From: Agathobacter rectalis ATCC 33656 | GTDB taxonomy: Bacteria > Bacillota > Clostridia > Lachnospirales > Lachnospiraceae | NCBI RefSeq assembly: GCF_000020605.1 | Contig: NC_012781.1 | Coordinates: 2,047,501-2,111,500, forward strand | Direction of reading: 5' to 3' | DNA length: 64,000 nucleotides | Shown: positions 27,206 to 35,663 of the stretch, in pieces | Layout of the letters: every line of letters starts with the position of its first letter | How positions within the stretch are numbered: the first letter of the stretch is position 1 | Notes under the pieces: model-generated | Database searches by the model: none | What the model was told of the DNA's origin: nothing | What the model saw: the letters and a program-made list of their open reading frames with translations, nothing else | Position numbers and translations under genes: made by a program

Positions 27206-28417
27206 TTACTGTCCTACTGTCTGGAGATTCTCTGTCTTGATATAAGCTCTGCCATTTGTTCCGGCGCTGTAGGATACTATAGTCCAGTCGCCCTCTGTGC
27301 CATATGCTGTAAGTGTTACCTGTTCCTTTAAGAGACCAAGCTCCTTTGCATCTGTGCTTGCACCGTCACGCACCTTTACAACATCCTTTGTCACTACCTG
27401 ATACTCAGCCGGTGCCTGTGGCTGCTCAGCTGTCTGCTGATTGGCTGCATTTGTATCCGTGGTCTGTTGGTCTGTGGTCTGTCCTGCGTTAGCATCCGTG
27501 GTCTGCTGGTCTGTGGTCTGTCCGGCATTTGCATCTGTAGTCTGCTGGTCTGCAGTCTGGCCCGCATTTGCATCCGTGGTCTGCTGGTCACCACTTTGTG
27601 ATGCATCATCTGCCTGCTGTGTATCTGCCTCTGTAGTCTGTGTGTCTGCATCAGACTTCTTTAAATTGGCAATGCCTGACGATGTGTACCACTGCTTTAT
27701 AGCACCTGTGAGTGTTGTCTCAAGCATAGTCTTTAAATTGGCATCAGAACCGACCGCCTGCTCATATGCCTTTTGTACCTCCTCATGCAGGTCTGCAAAC
27801 TCAGATGAAGCAGTATACTTAGAAATAAGCTCCATAATATCGTCATCGAGTTCATTCTCGCAGTATGTTCTGTTGAAATTACTGTATACATTGTTTATAA
27901 AGAGCTTTCCGTCCTTACCTGTCTCTATATAAAAGAAGTCAAGTGTAGGTGCCTGTGTATCAACTCCCGTAAACTTTATGCTGTTTTTAACAGACACAAA
28001 GTATGTTCCCTTTTTCAAGCCATTCTTGGTGTAAGGTGTGATGTCATTGACTGACTCATAGTACTGGCTGACAACACCAATATAGCTCTTCTCGTTGTCG
28101 CTCATAGGTGTCGCAAGCTTGCCAAGGGTATCAAGGTCATCACCCACGTATGCCTTGTAATAATCAGCAAGTAATGTGCTGATATCGTCCTTGGCGTCAT
28201 TTGTGTAATCCTTTTCAAACTCAAAATCCTTCACCGAAATCTCTGTCTGTGATCCGGCTTCAGTATTGGATTGTCTGTCATTATTGCCTCCTGCGACAAC
28301 TACTATAAGTATAAGTATGAGTCCTACAAGTACACCTGCCACTCCAACGTATTTTTTATTTTCTGCACAAAATTGCTTTATATTATCCAATGTTTCCTTG
28401 TTAAAAAAGTCCTTCAT
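27206..28417 (-). CDS. Membrane-anchored SH3-domain protein with TTDANAGQ-type repeats
   Basis: A 403-residue protein of unknown function. The N terminus is cytoplasmic and basic, followed by one transmembrane helix (about residues 24-42) with the remainder outside. An alpha/beta domain of about 60-250 (ADYYKAYVGDDLDTL, FNRTYCENELDDDI) is not one I can name. Then come four copies of a 13-residue Gln/Thr/Asn repeat (DQQTTDANAGQTT) at about 270-325 and a C-terminal bacterial SH3 domain (KDVVKVRDGASTDAKELGLL, about 345-400). SH3_3 domains usually bind peptidoglycan, so the repeat probably acts as a flexible wall-spanning linker. A single-gene unit between a tRNA and a terminator. Confidence 0.82.
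   Translation of the reverse strand: MKDFFNKETLDNIKQFCAENKKYVGVAGVLVGLILILIVVVAGGNNDRQSNTEAGSQTEISVKDFEFEKDYTNDAKDDISTLLADYYKAYVGDDLDTLGKLATPMSDNEKSYIGVVSQYYESVNDITPYTKNGLKKGTYFVSVKNSIKFTGVDTQAPTLDFFYIETGKDGKLFINNVYSNFNRTYCENELDDDIMELISKYTASSEFADLHEEVQKAYEQAVGSDANLKTMLETTLTGAIKQWYTSSGIANLKKSDADTQTTEADTQQADDASQSGDQQTTDANAGQTADQQTTDANAGQTTDQQTTDANAGQTTDQQTTDTNAANQQTAEQPQAPAEYQVVTKDVVKVRDGASTDAKELGLLKEQVTLTAYGTEGDWTIVSYSAGTNGRAYIKTENLQTVGQ
27453..27608. repeat. 39-bp in-frame tandem repeat, about four copies
   Basis: Units begin at 27453, 27492, 27531 and 27570, each starting G(C/T)ATC(C/T)GT. The last unit diverges after about 20 bp. It encodes the 13-residue Gln/Thr/Asn linker of the SH3 protein; copy number could vary by slippage. 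Confidence 0.85.
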
Positions 28418-28456
28418 ATGGTTCCTCCATTAACCCAACATATCAAAATCAAAGTA

Positions 28457-28529
28457 TGTGACCGACGCGAATCGAACGCGCACTCGCCGGAGTCGGAGTC
28501 CGGAATTTTATCCATTAAACTACGGTCAC
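28457..28529 (-). tRNA. tRNA-Arg (anticodon CCG)
   Basis: A 73-nt cloverleaf on the minus strand. The acceptor stem GTGACCG/CGGTCAC is perfect, the D stem GTTT/AAAT, the anticodon stem CCGGA/TCCGG with loop CTCCGAC (anticodon CCG, reading CGG), a 5-nt variable loop CGAGT, and the T arm GCGCG-TTCGATT-CGCGT. The discriminator is A and CCA is not encoded. The SH3 gene begins 39 nt downstream, perhaps on the same transcript. Confidence 0.95.
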
Positions 28530-28652
28530 AAAAAAAGTTACCAACTATTTATATCACATCTTTTACTTTTTTTCAATGTTACTTTTTTCTTATTATATTC
28601 TTTTAGTGTTTTATTATAACTTTTTATGCATACTATTATAATTGATAAAAAT

Positions 28653-28681
28653 TTGACAATATATTTCATTTATCTTATTAT
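28653..28681 (+). promoter_or_regulatory. SigA promoter for DAHP synthase with leader hairpin
   Basis: TTGACA (28653-28658), 17-bp spacer, TATTAT (28676-28681). The 100-nt leader holds an imperfect hairpin (GGCAT...ATGCC with GGAAA/TTTCC inside, about 28692-28726) that might act in regulation; no T-box or known riboswitch is visible. Confidence 0.65.
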
Positions 28682-28781
28682 TTAACTGTTTGGGCATTAT
28701 ATATTGGAAATTTTTTCCGATATGCCATAAAAATATACCATTTTAATTAATACAATTACTATTTATATAAGGAGCAGTATT

Positions 28782-29813
28782 ATGAGTTTCACATTTTTAA
28801 ACCAGCTTCCAACTCCTGCACAGATTAAGGAGGAATATCCTCTGTCAAAGGAGCTTACCGAGCTTAAAGCGAAGCGCGATGCAATGATTTCAGATGTTAT
28901 CTGCGGAAAAGATGATAGATTTCTCGTCATTATCGGACCTTGTTCAGCCGACAACGAGGATTCAGTCTGTGACTATGTCAGCCGTCTGACAAAGATTCAG
29001 GAGGATGTAAAGGACCGCGTAATCATCATCCCTCGTGTATATACAAACAAGCCAAGAACAACCGGCGAGGGCTACAAGGGAATTGCCTCACAGCCTGACC
29101 CTGAGAAGGCTCCTGACATGGTTGAGGGTCTTATCGCCATGAGAAAAATGCACATCCGTGCCATCGCAGAGAGTGGACTCACCTGTGCAGATGAGATGCT
29201 TTACCCTGAGAACTGGGGCTATGTTGAGGATCTTCTCTCATATGTGGCAATCGGTGCTCGTTCTGTTGAGGATCAACAGCATCGTCTCACCGTCAGCGGC
29301 TTCGATGTGGCCAGCGGCATGAAAAACCCTACAAGCGGTGATTTTTCCGTCATGCTCAATTCTGTTTACGCAGCACAGCACCCACATCATTTTGTTTACA
29401 GAGGCTATGAGGTTGAGACATCAGGAAATCCTCTGACTCACGTTGTTTTAAGAGGTGCTGTCAGCAAGCATGGCAACACTACAACAAACTACCATTACGA
29501 GGACTTAATCCGTCTGCACGAAATGTACGACAAGATGGACGTTGTCAACCAGGCGGCTATCATCGATACTAACCATTCCAACTCCGGAAAGAAGTTCAAG
29601 GAGCAGATTCGTATCGCCAAGGAAGTTATGCACAACAGACAGCTTTCCTCTGATATCAAATCACTTGTCAAGGGTCTTATGATTGAGAGCTATATCGAGG
29701 AGGGCAGCCAGAAGATTGGTGAGCATGTCTACGGAAAATCCATCACCGATCCATGTCTAGGATGGGAGGATTCAAAGAAGCTTATCTACGACATTGCAGA
29801 AATGAATTCTTAA
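28782..29813 (+). CDS. aroF: 3-deoxy-7-phosphoheptulonate (DAHP) synthase, class I AroF/G/H type
   Basis: A 343-residue enzyme condensing phosphoenolpyruvate and erythrose 4-phosphate, the entry to the shikimate pathway. It has the family motifs IIGPCSADN near residues 49-57, IPRVYTNKPRTTGEGYKG near 83-100, GARSVEDQQHR near 157-167, and the metal-binding DTNHSNSGK near 264-272. The N-terminal length resembles feedback-sensitive AroG-type enzymes. RBS AAGGAG. Monocistronic, with its own promoter and a terminator at 29848-29878. Which aromatic amino acid inhibits it cannot be told from the sequence. Confidence 0.94.
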   Translation: MSFTFLNQLPTPAQIKEEYPLSKELTELKAKRDAMISDVICGKDDRFLVIIGPCSADNEDSVCDYVSRLTKIQEDVKDRVIIIPRVYTNKPRTTGEGYKGIASQPDPEKAPDMVEGLIAMRKMHIRAIAESGLTCADEMLYPENWGYVEDLLSYVAIGARSVEDQQHRLTVSGFDVASGMKNPTSGDFSVMLNSVYAAQHPHHFVYRGYEVETSGNPLTHVVLRGAVSKHGNTTTNYHYEDLIRLHEMYDKMDVVNQAAIIDTNHSNSGKKFKEQIRIAKEVMHNRQLSSDIKSLVKGLMIESYIEEGSQKIGEHVYGKSITDPCLGWEDSKKLIYDIAEMNS

Positions 29814-29847
29814 ACCACAAATTATACATACATTTTTTTACAAAACA

Positions 29848-29878
29848 CAAGCCACAGGAGTATATATCCTGTGGCTTG
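29848..29878. terminator. Bidirectional terminator between DAHP synthase and the Nudix gene
   Basis: A perfect 12-bp stem CAAGCCACAGGA/TCCTGTGGCTTG with a 7-nt loop, flanked by CATTATTTTG on one side and TGTTTTGTAAAAAAA (minus strand) on the other. It serves the two convergent genes. Confidence 0.85.
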
Positions 29879-29896
29879 CATTATTTTGTCGGTTTA

Positions 29897-30436
29897 TTAT
29901 TTAATCATATTACTATAAGCAAGAACTGCACTGACTGTTTTGGAATCCTGGATTTTTCCGGCATAAATCATGTCGCACAGCTCCTTTAGAGTGTATATTT
30001 CTACATCGATTGACTCGGCATCATCCAGATGCTGCTCGCCCTTTTTCAGGTTTTTAGCAAGATAGACATCTACTTCTTCGTCGCAAAAGGCAACTGTTGT
30101 GCGAAGTGAAAGTAAAAACGAGATATCATCAGAGCTGTAGCCCGTCTCCTCCTTAAGCTCCCTTTCTGCACACAGTCTGGTATCTTCTCCCACAAAGTCT
30201 CTGCAGCCGGCCGGAATCTCTATTGTCTCCCTCTCGAGAGCATTTCTATACTGACGCACCATGATTATCCTGCCGTCATCAAGCACCGGAAGCACTGCCG
30301 CAGCGCCCTTTCTGTGTGAAACAAAATCCCATTCCTCAGTCTTACCGTTTGCAAACTGCATTGTATCCTTGTATATATCGAGTATTGAGCCCTTATATAC
30401 AAGCTCTCTTTTTTGCCGTTTCATTTCATCAATCAT
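29897..30436 (-). CDS. Nudix hydrolase, ADP-ribose pyrophosphatase type
   Basis: A 179-residue Nudix protein. The core motif AERELKEETGY near residues 90-100 matches REUXEEXGU, preceded by IPAGCRDFVGEDTRLC; the spacing in the first half is slightly unusual. MVRQYRNALERETIEIPAG and the C-terminal DDAESIDVEIYTL resemble ADP-ribose pyrophosphatases (NudF), which hydrolyse ADP-ribose to AMP and ribose 5-phosphate. AGGAAAA precedes the ATG. It lies 49 nt downstream of the alcohol dehydrogenase gene in the same direction. Substrate is inferred from similarity only. Confidence 0.88.
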   Translation of the reverse strand: MIDEMKRQKRELVYKGSILDIYKDTMQFANGKTEEWDFVSHRKGAAAVLPVLDDGRIIMVRQYRNALERETIEIPAGCRDFVGEDTRLCAERELKEETGYSSDDISFLLSLRTTVAFCDEEVDVYLAKNLKKGEQHLDDAESIDVEIYTLKELCDMIYAGKIQDSKTVSAVLAYSNMIK

Positions 30437-30485
30437 TTTTCCTGTTTACCTTCTAAATAATATAAATTCAGAGTTACCGTTTTGA

Positions 30486-31703
30486 TTAGAAATCCACCTC
30501 TGTGTCATAATAGCAGCATTTGAGAAGCTTCTCCATCTCCTCCTGGCTTGGCTGGCGAGGATTTGAGCCTGTACAAGCATCAAGGATAGCATTTGCAGCA
30601 ATCTCAGGAAGTCTCTCAAGGAATACCTCCTCCGGTACAAAGCCCTGCTCTGTTGGATAGCTGTCTGCTCCGTAATTCTTGATGCAGTGTGGGATATTCA
30701 GATCATCATTCATGCCACGTAAGTATTTGATAAGAAGCTCAACCTTCTCATCAAGTGTCTCTCCCCCCAGTTTCATGAAATCTGCTATTACGCCATAGCG
30801 TTCCTTCGCTGCCTCATCCTTTGCATTAAAAGCAATAACCTTTGGCAGATACATGGCATTGGCTGCTCCGTGGATGATATGTGCACCATAATCAGCAAAA
30901 GCTGCGCCTGTCTTGTGTGCCATGGAATGAACTATTCCAAGTAGTGCGTTGGAGAATGCCATTCCTGCCAGACACTGCGCATTGTGCATCGCATCTCTCT
31001 TTGCCATATCACCATTGTATGAATCAATCAGGTCATGCTGTATCATCTCTATTGCATGGAGTGCAAGCGGATCTGTAAAGTCACTGTTGGCTGTTGATAC
31101 ATATGCCTCGATGGCATGTGTCATGGCATCCATTCCTGTGTGTGCAACAAGCTTCTGTGGCATTGTCTCTGCAAGCTCAGGGTCTACGATTGCAACATCA
31201 GGTGTAATCTCAAAGTCTGCGATTGGATACTTGATACCCTTCTCATAATCTGTGATGATTGAGAACGCAGTAACCTCAGTTGCTGTACCTGATGTGGATG
31301 AAATAGCACAGAAATGTGCCTTCTTTCTAAGCTTTGGAATACCAAATACCTTGCACATATCCTCGAATGTGATATCCGGATACTCGTACTTAATCCACAT
31401 AGCCTTAGCTGCATCTATAGGTGATCCACCACCAATTGCTACAATCCAGTCCGGTTCAAACTCAGCCATGGCAGCCGCACCTTTCATGACTGTCTCAACT
31501 GACGGATCCGGCTCAATTCCCTCAAAAAGCTTTACCTCCATGCCTGCTTCCTTCAAATAAGCCTCGGCTTTGTCTAAAAAGCCAAATCTCTTCATTGAGC
31601 CTCCGCCCACACAGATAATAGCCTTCTTTCCCTCAAAGCTCTTTAATGCCTCAAGCGCACCTTTTCCGTGATATAAATCTCTTGGTAATGTAAATCTCTG
31701 CAT
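30486..31703 (-). CDS. Iron-containing alcohol dehydrogenase (group III)
   Basis: A 405-residue Fe-dependent, NAD(P)H-linked alcohol dehydrogenase. The nucleotide-binding segment IAIGGGSPIDAAKAMW (here VAIGGGSPID near 90) and metal ligands in HTGMDAMTHAIEAYVS near 190-205 and GIVHSMAHKTGAAF near 258-271 are present. It probably reduces aldehydes formed in fermentation to alcohols. An in-frame ATG 72 nt upstream is rejected; the start at 31703 has GGAGGG 7 nt before it and gives the family start MQRFTLPRDLYHGKGAL. The substrate is uncertain. Confidence 0.92.
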   Translation of the reverse strand: MQRFTLPRDLYHGKGALEALKSFEGKKAIICVGGGSMKRFGFLDKAEAYLKEAGMEVKLFEGIEPDPSVETVMKGAAAMAEFEPDWIVAIGGGSPIDAAKAMWIKYEYPDITFEDMCKVFGIPKLRKKAHFCAISSTSGTATEVTAFSIITDYEKGIKYPIADFEITPDVAIVDPELAETMPQKLVAHTGMDAMTHAIEAYVSTANSDFTDPLALHAIEMIQHDLIDSYNGDMAKRDAMHNAQCLAGMAFSNALLGIVHSMAHKTGAAFADYGAHIIHGAANAMYLPKVIAFNAKDEAAKERYGVIADFMKLGGETLDEKVELLIKYLRGMNDDLNIPHCIKNYGADSYPTEQGFVPEEVFLERLPEIAANAILDACTGSNPRQPSQEEMEKLLKCCYYDTEVDF

Positions 31704-32073
31704 TGTAAAACCCTCCATATGATATTTTTTATATAGTTTCTCCCTTGTAATATTTATAAATATTGCAGCCATCAAATACTTAATAGTTGCTAAATATTAC
31801 ACTTACCATTTTATAACATTTTACTAATTTTGTCACGTACCATTATCTATTTTTGTGAATACAGGATATCTTATACATATATTTTTATGCAATATATACA
31901 ATTATCTTCAGTAGTAATGAACAGTTACCGATAATTTATTTCATACCATAAGCACTACATTGTAAAAATCGGCTGCATTTACGTTTTTATTTTTTACAAA
32001 AAAGAAAAGGCTTCATTAAGAAGCCTTTCCAAATGTACATGTTATTATGTCAAACCGACAATACGCTAATGCT
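31704..32073. other. Long AT-rich intergenic region between rny and the alcohol dehydrogenase gene
   Basis: Contains the rny terminator (31994-32030) and, for the dehydrogenase, a candidate promoter on the minus strand with GTGACA (31836-31831), 17-bp spacer and TAAAAT (31813-31808). That leaves a leader of about 100 nt. No ORF or known RNA is seen; Rex-type redox operators were looked for but no clean one was found. Confidence 0.45.
31994..32030 (-). terminator. Rho-independent terminator after rny
   Basis: Stem AAAGGCTTC/GAAGCCTTT with a 5-nt loop (32006-32028) followed on the minus strand by TCTTTTTTG. Confidence 0.85.
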
Positions 32074-33621
32074 CTACTTTGCGTAATCCACTATACGTGA
32101 CTCACGTATTACATTAACCTTTATCTGACCCGGATACTCTAACTCAGACTCAATCTGCTTAGATATGTCTCTAGCCATGATAACCATGTCGGCGTCGCTG
32201 ACCTGCTCAGGAACTACCATAATACGAATCTCTCTACCTGCCTGAATAGCAAAAGATTTCTCTACCCCTTTATAACCATTTGTAATGTCCTCTAACTGCT
32301 GAAGACGATTTGAATATGTCTCCAAAGTCTCTCTTCTTGCACCCGGACGTGCCGCACTGATCGTATCAGCTGCCTGCACGAGACATGCAATAAGTGACTC
32401 CGGTTCAACATCACCGTGATGTGATTCTACTGCATTAATCACAAGTGGTGACTCTTTGTATTTCTTACATAATTCGGCACCGAGCTGGATATGTGAACCC
32501 TCCATCTCGTGATCTACTGCCTTACCTATATCATGTAATAAGCCTGCACGCTTTGCCATTCTGACATCCTCACCAATTTCAGCAGCCAGTAAGCCAGTCA
32601 GCTGTGCAACCTCGATAGAATGCTTTAACGCATTCTGACCGTAGCTTGTTCTAAACTTCATCTTTCCAAGAAGACGCACAAGCTCCGGGTGAATACCATG
32701 TATGCCCACCTCAAGTGTGGCAGCCTCACCCTCTTCACGAATCATATTATCGACTTCTTTCTGAGCCTTCTCAACCATCTCCTCTATACGGGCCGGATGG
32801 ATTCTTCCGTCAACAATAAGCTTCTCAAGAGCTATTCTTGCAACCTCTCTTCTAATTGGATCAAAGCTTGACAAGATAACTGCCTCAGGTGTGTCATCTA
32901 TAATCAGATCTACACCTGTCATAGTCTCGAGAGTACGGATATTACGTCCCTCTCTTCCTATGATACGTCCCTTCATCTCATCATTCGGAAGCGATACTAC
33001 TGAAATAGTAGTCTCAGACACATGGTCTGCTGCACATTTCTGAATAGCTGTAACCACGTAATCCTTAGCCTTACGGTTTGCCTCTTCCTTTGCTTTGTTT
33101 TCCATTTCCTTAATCATTTTTGCAGTATCAAGTTTTACATCTTCTTCAATGGTCTTTAAGAGATATTCTTTAGCTTGCTCGGAGGTTAATCCAGAGATTC
33201 TTTCAAGTTCCTGTAAACGCTGCTCGTTAAGCTTTGATATTTCAATCTTCTGCTTCTTGAGTTCCTCTTCCTTAACTGCAAATCCGGCTTCACGCTTCTC
33301 GATAGCTTCGAGCTTCTTGTCGACATTTTCTTCCTTCTGAACGATACGACGCTCATTACGGGAAATCTCGTTTCTACGCTCTTTGATTTCCTTATCCAGA
33401 TCATTCTTAGCCTTTATAGACTCTTCCTTGATCTCAAGCATAGACTCGCGCTTCTTTTCCTCCGCAGTCTTTACAGCCTCATCAATGATTCCTCTTGCCT
33501 TCTCCTCAGCATTTCCTATCTTGGAGTTAGCAGATTTCTTCTCGTATGAAGCGGCTGCAAACCATACAATCAATGCAGTAATAATAATAGAAACTACAGC
33601 AGTAATGATATACGGTAGCAT
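32074..33621 (-). CDS. rny: Ribonuclease Y
   Basis: A 515-residue membrane-anchored endoribonuclease that starts mRNA decay in many Firmicutes. One N-terminal transmembrane helix (about 4-24), a long charged coiled coil (about 30-200), a KH domain ([19 protein letters not shown] near 213-231) and an HD domain with [14 protein letters not shown] near 352-365. The C terminus [11 protein letters not shown] is typical. Strong RBS AAAGGAGGTG. Length and domain order are normal. Confidence 0.96.
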   Translation of the reverse strand: MLPYIITAVVSIIITALIVWFAAASYEKKSANSKIGNAEEKARGIIDEAVKTAEEKKRESMLEIKEESIKAKNDLDKEIKERRNEISRNERRIVQKEENVDKKLEAIEKREAGFAVKEEELKKQKIEISKLNEQRLQELERISGLTSEQAKEYLLKTIEEDVKLDTAKMIKEMENKAKEEANRKAKDYVVTAIQKCAADHVSETTISVVSLPNDEMKGRIIGREGRNIRTLETMTGVDLIIDDTPEAVILSSFDPIRREVARIALEKLIVDGRIHPARIEEMVEKAQKEVDNMIREEGEAATLEVGIHGIHPELVRLLGKMKFRTSYGQNALKHSIEVAQLTGLLAAEIGEDVRMAKRAGLLHDIGKAVDHEMEGSHIQLGAELCKKYKESPLVINAVESHHGDVEPESLIACLVQAADTISAARPGARRETLETYSNRLQQLEDITNGYKGVEKSFAIQAGREIRIMVVPEQVSDADMVIMARDISKQIESELEYPGQIKVNVIRESRIVDYAK

Positions 33622-33678
33622 TACAGGAGCACCTCCTTTATTAAATTTTCATTGTATTTCACAAATTACAACAATTAA

Positions 33679-33707
33679 ATTCTATACTTTTTGGTGCAAA
33701 TTGTCAA
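33679..33707 (-). promoter_or_regulatory. SigA promoter for rny
   Basis: On the minus strand TTGACA (33707-33702), 17-bp spacer, TAGAAT (33684-33679), 58 nt before the rny ATG. The -35 overlaps the recX stop codon region. Confidence 0.6.
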
Positions 33708-34312
33708 GGTAATTGTGACCTCATTGCAGAAAGAATCTGGCTGCTCTTAAAGCCCCTGCGCATAAGAAACTGGTATATCCTGCGAAACTCCTTTTCATCA
33801 CAGTTATCAGGATCATAGTGTTTCTTTTCAAGCAGCTTTGCTATATGTTTCTCTTCATCAGCAGTGTATTCGCTGTCTATGGCACAATTTATATCATATC
33901 TGCCTATGCCCTTTGTCATAAGCTTCTGCTCCAGCTGCCTGCGGCTTAAGCTGTCCTGATGATACCTGACATATGTGGAAGCAAATCTGTAATCATCAAG
34001 ATAATGAAAGCTCTTGACATAATCTATCGCTGCATCCACACAGCAATCCGGATATCCGCCCTGTGTGAGCTTTTCCCTGAGCTTTCTTTCACTCCTGTCC
34101 ATCTGTTCTAGCAGATGCAGCGCTCTCTTTTTGGCTCTCTTTCCTACCACCTCAGTTATCAGCTTTTCGTAATCCGCTTCACTGATAAAGGCTCCCTCCA
34201 TAATAGAGTACCGCACGGCCTCTGTACGATACAACACACATGTCGTACCATTATCAAAGGTCGTGCGGTATTTGCCTTTACCAATATTCTCATATCCGGT
34301 AATCTCTATCAT
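33704..34312 (-). CDS. recX: Regulatory protein RecX
   Basis: A 202-residue modulator that caps or disassembles RecA filaments. The three-helix RecX repeats are visible: ALHLLEQMDRSERKLREKL near residues 64-82, YLDDYRFASTYVRY near 103-116 and MTKGIGRYDINCAID near 131-145. It is 19 nt downstream of recA on the same strand, the classic pairing, and probably shares the SOS-regulated transcript. Confidence 0.9.
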   Translation of the reverse strand: MIEITGYENIGKGKYRTTFDNGTTCVLYRTEAVRYSIMEGAFISEADYEKLITEVVGKRAKKRALHLLEQMDRSERKLREKLTQGGYPDCCVDAAIDYVKSFHYLDDYRFASTYVRYHQDSLSRRQLEQKLMTKGIGRYDINCAIDSEYTADEEKHIAKLLEKKHYDPDNCDEKEFRRIYQFLMRRGFKSSQILSAMRSQLP

Positions 34313-34331
34313 ATATAACCCTGCTCACTTA

Positions 34332-35384
34332 TTATTCTTCTGCTTCAGGCTTTTCAGAGTCTTCCTGTACTGCAGCATCTTCGTCCTCAGGCTGTGTAAA
34401 GTAAAAATCCCTTACCTTTGCCTCAAGCATATCAAAAAATGCCGGATTCTCATGAATATAAGTCTTTGCATTCTCACGACCCTGTCCTATCTTGTCTCCC
34501 TCGTACGCGTACCATGCACCGGATTTGTTGACAATGCCTGCATTTACTGCAAGATCAAGCACATCTCCTTCTCTTGAGATACCCTGTCCAAACATGATAT
34601 CAAACTCTGCCTCCCTGAAAGGAGGAGCTATTTTATTCTTAACAACCTTTACGCGGACATGGTTGCCGACTATCTCACCGCCCTGCTTGAGTGACTCAGT
34701 TCTTCTGACATCAAGACGCACTGATGAATAGAACTTTAATGCCCTTCCACCTGTGGTAGTCTCAGGATTTCCAAACATCACACCTACCTTCTCACGAAGC
34801 TGATTGATGAATATAACGATACAATTTGACTTACTGATAACTGCCGTGAGCTTACGGAGCGCCTGGCTCATAAGTCTCGCCTGAAGACCCACATGGGAAT
34901 CACCCATATCTCCGTCAATCTCGGCCTTTGGTACGAGTGCCGCTACTGAATCGACAACCACGATATCCACAGCGCCGGAACGTACCATGGTCTCTGTTAT
35001 CTCAAGTGCCTGCTCACCGCAGTCCGGCTGTGAAATATAGAGATTGTCAATATCAACACCTATATTTCTGGCATATACAGGGTCAAGCGCATGCTCTGCA
35101 TCTATAAAGCCTGCGATGCCGCCTCGCTTCTGTACCTCTGCAACACAGTGGAGTGCAACCGTTGTCTTACCTGATGACTCCGGTCCGTACACCTCAATAA
35201 TCCTGCCCTTTGGAAGTCCTCCGAGTCCTAATGCAATATCAAGGCTTAATGAGCCTGTAGGTACTGTCTCTACATTCATATTGGCTGAATTGTCACCAAG
35301 CTTCATGACAGAGCCCTTTCCGTATTGTTTCTCAATCTGCGCAATGGCAGCGTCTAATGCTTTTAATTTATCTTCCTTTGCCAT
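34332..35384 (-). CDS. recA: Recombinase RecA
   Basis: A 350-residue recombinase that forms filaments on single-stranded DNA, drives strand exchange and triggers LexA cleavage. Walker [10 protein letters not shown] is near residues 65-73, Walker [16 protein letters not shown] near 138-152, and the DNA-binding loops [19 protein letters not shown] and [10 protein letters not shown] are intact. The acidic C-terminal tail ([18 protein letters not shown]) is typical. A LexA-type operator lies 21 nt upstream of the start codon. Confidence 0.97.
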   Translation of the reverse strand: MAKEDKLKALDAAIAQIEKQYGKGSVMKLGDNSANMNVETVPTGSLSLDIALGLGGLPKGRIIEVYGPESSGKTTVALHCVAEVQKRGGIAGFIDAEHALDPVYARNIGVDIDNLYISQPDCGEQALEITETMVRSGAVDIVVVDSVAALVPKAEIDGDMGDSHVGLQARLMSQALRKLTAVISKSNCIVIFINQLREKVGVMFGNPETTTGGRALKFYSSVRLDVRRTESLKQGGEIVGNHVRVKVVKNKIAPPFREAEFDIMFGQGISREGDVLDLAVNAGIVNKSGAWYAYEGDKIGQGRENAKTYIHENPAFFDMLEAKVRDFYFTQPEDEDAAVQEDSEKPEAEE

Positions 35385-35404
35385 AATAATCTCCTATCCT
35401 CTCG

Positions 35405-35418
35405 CGAACAAACGTTCG
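35405..35418. promoter_or_regulatory. LexA (Gram-positive SOS) box upstream of recA
   Basis: CGAACAAACGTTCG, an exact match to CGAAC-N4-GTTCG. It lies just downstream of the recA -10 element, so bound LexA would block transcription. Confidence 0.9.
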
Positions 35419-35428
35419 TTCTGCTATT

Positions 35429-35457
35429 ATAATAATACACTTCTATTCAATTGTCAA
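35429..35457 (-). promoter_or_regulatory. SigA promoter for recA-recX
   Basis: On the minus strand TTGACA (35457-35452), 17-bp spacer, TATTAT (35434-35429), directly before the SOS box. Confidence 0.75.
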
Positions 35458-35573
35458 CAAATAAATTGGAATAATTACAGAATCATATAGCTGCCCGTGC
35501 TGCTGTTTGCGCCTCACGCTATACTCTAAAACAGCTATAGCTAAAATACTCAAAAATATACAAATAAAACATA

Positions 35574-35610
35574 ATTAAAAAGACAGTTGCTTTCACAACT
35601 GTCTTCATTA
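35574..35610 (-). terminator. Rho-independent terminator after prfC
   Basis: Stem AAGACAGTTG/CAACTGTCTT with a short loop, followed on the minus strand by TTTTTAATT, 54 nt past the prfC stop. Confidence 0.85.
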
Positions 35611-35663
35611 TACACATAATCTCTCACTAACGTCAAGTCCAAATTCAACCTTGGAATCCTTAC

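Noticed and set aside
27453-27608. Regularly spaced repeats that could look like a CRISPR array
   Set aside because: Units are directly adjacent with no spacers and lie in frame inside a coding gene.
35465-35573. Inverted repeat ATAGCTG/CAGCTAT between recA and prfC as a mobile remnant
   Set aside because: Only 7-8 bp pair across a long loop; it is within what chance would give in this sequence.
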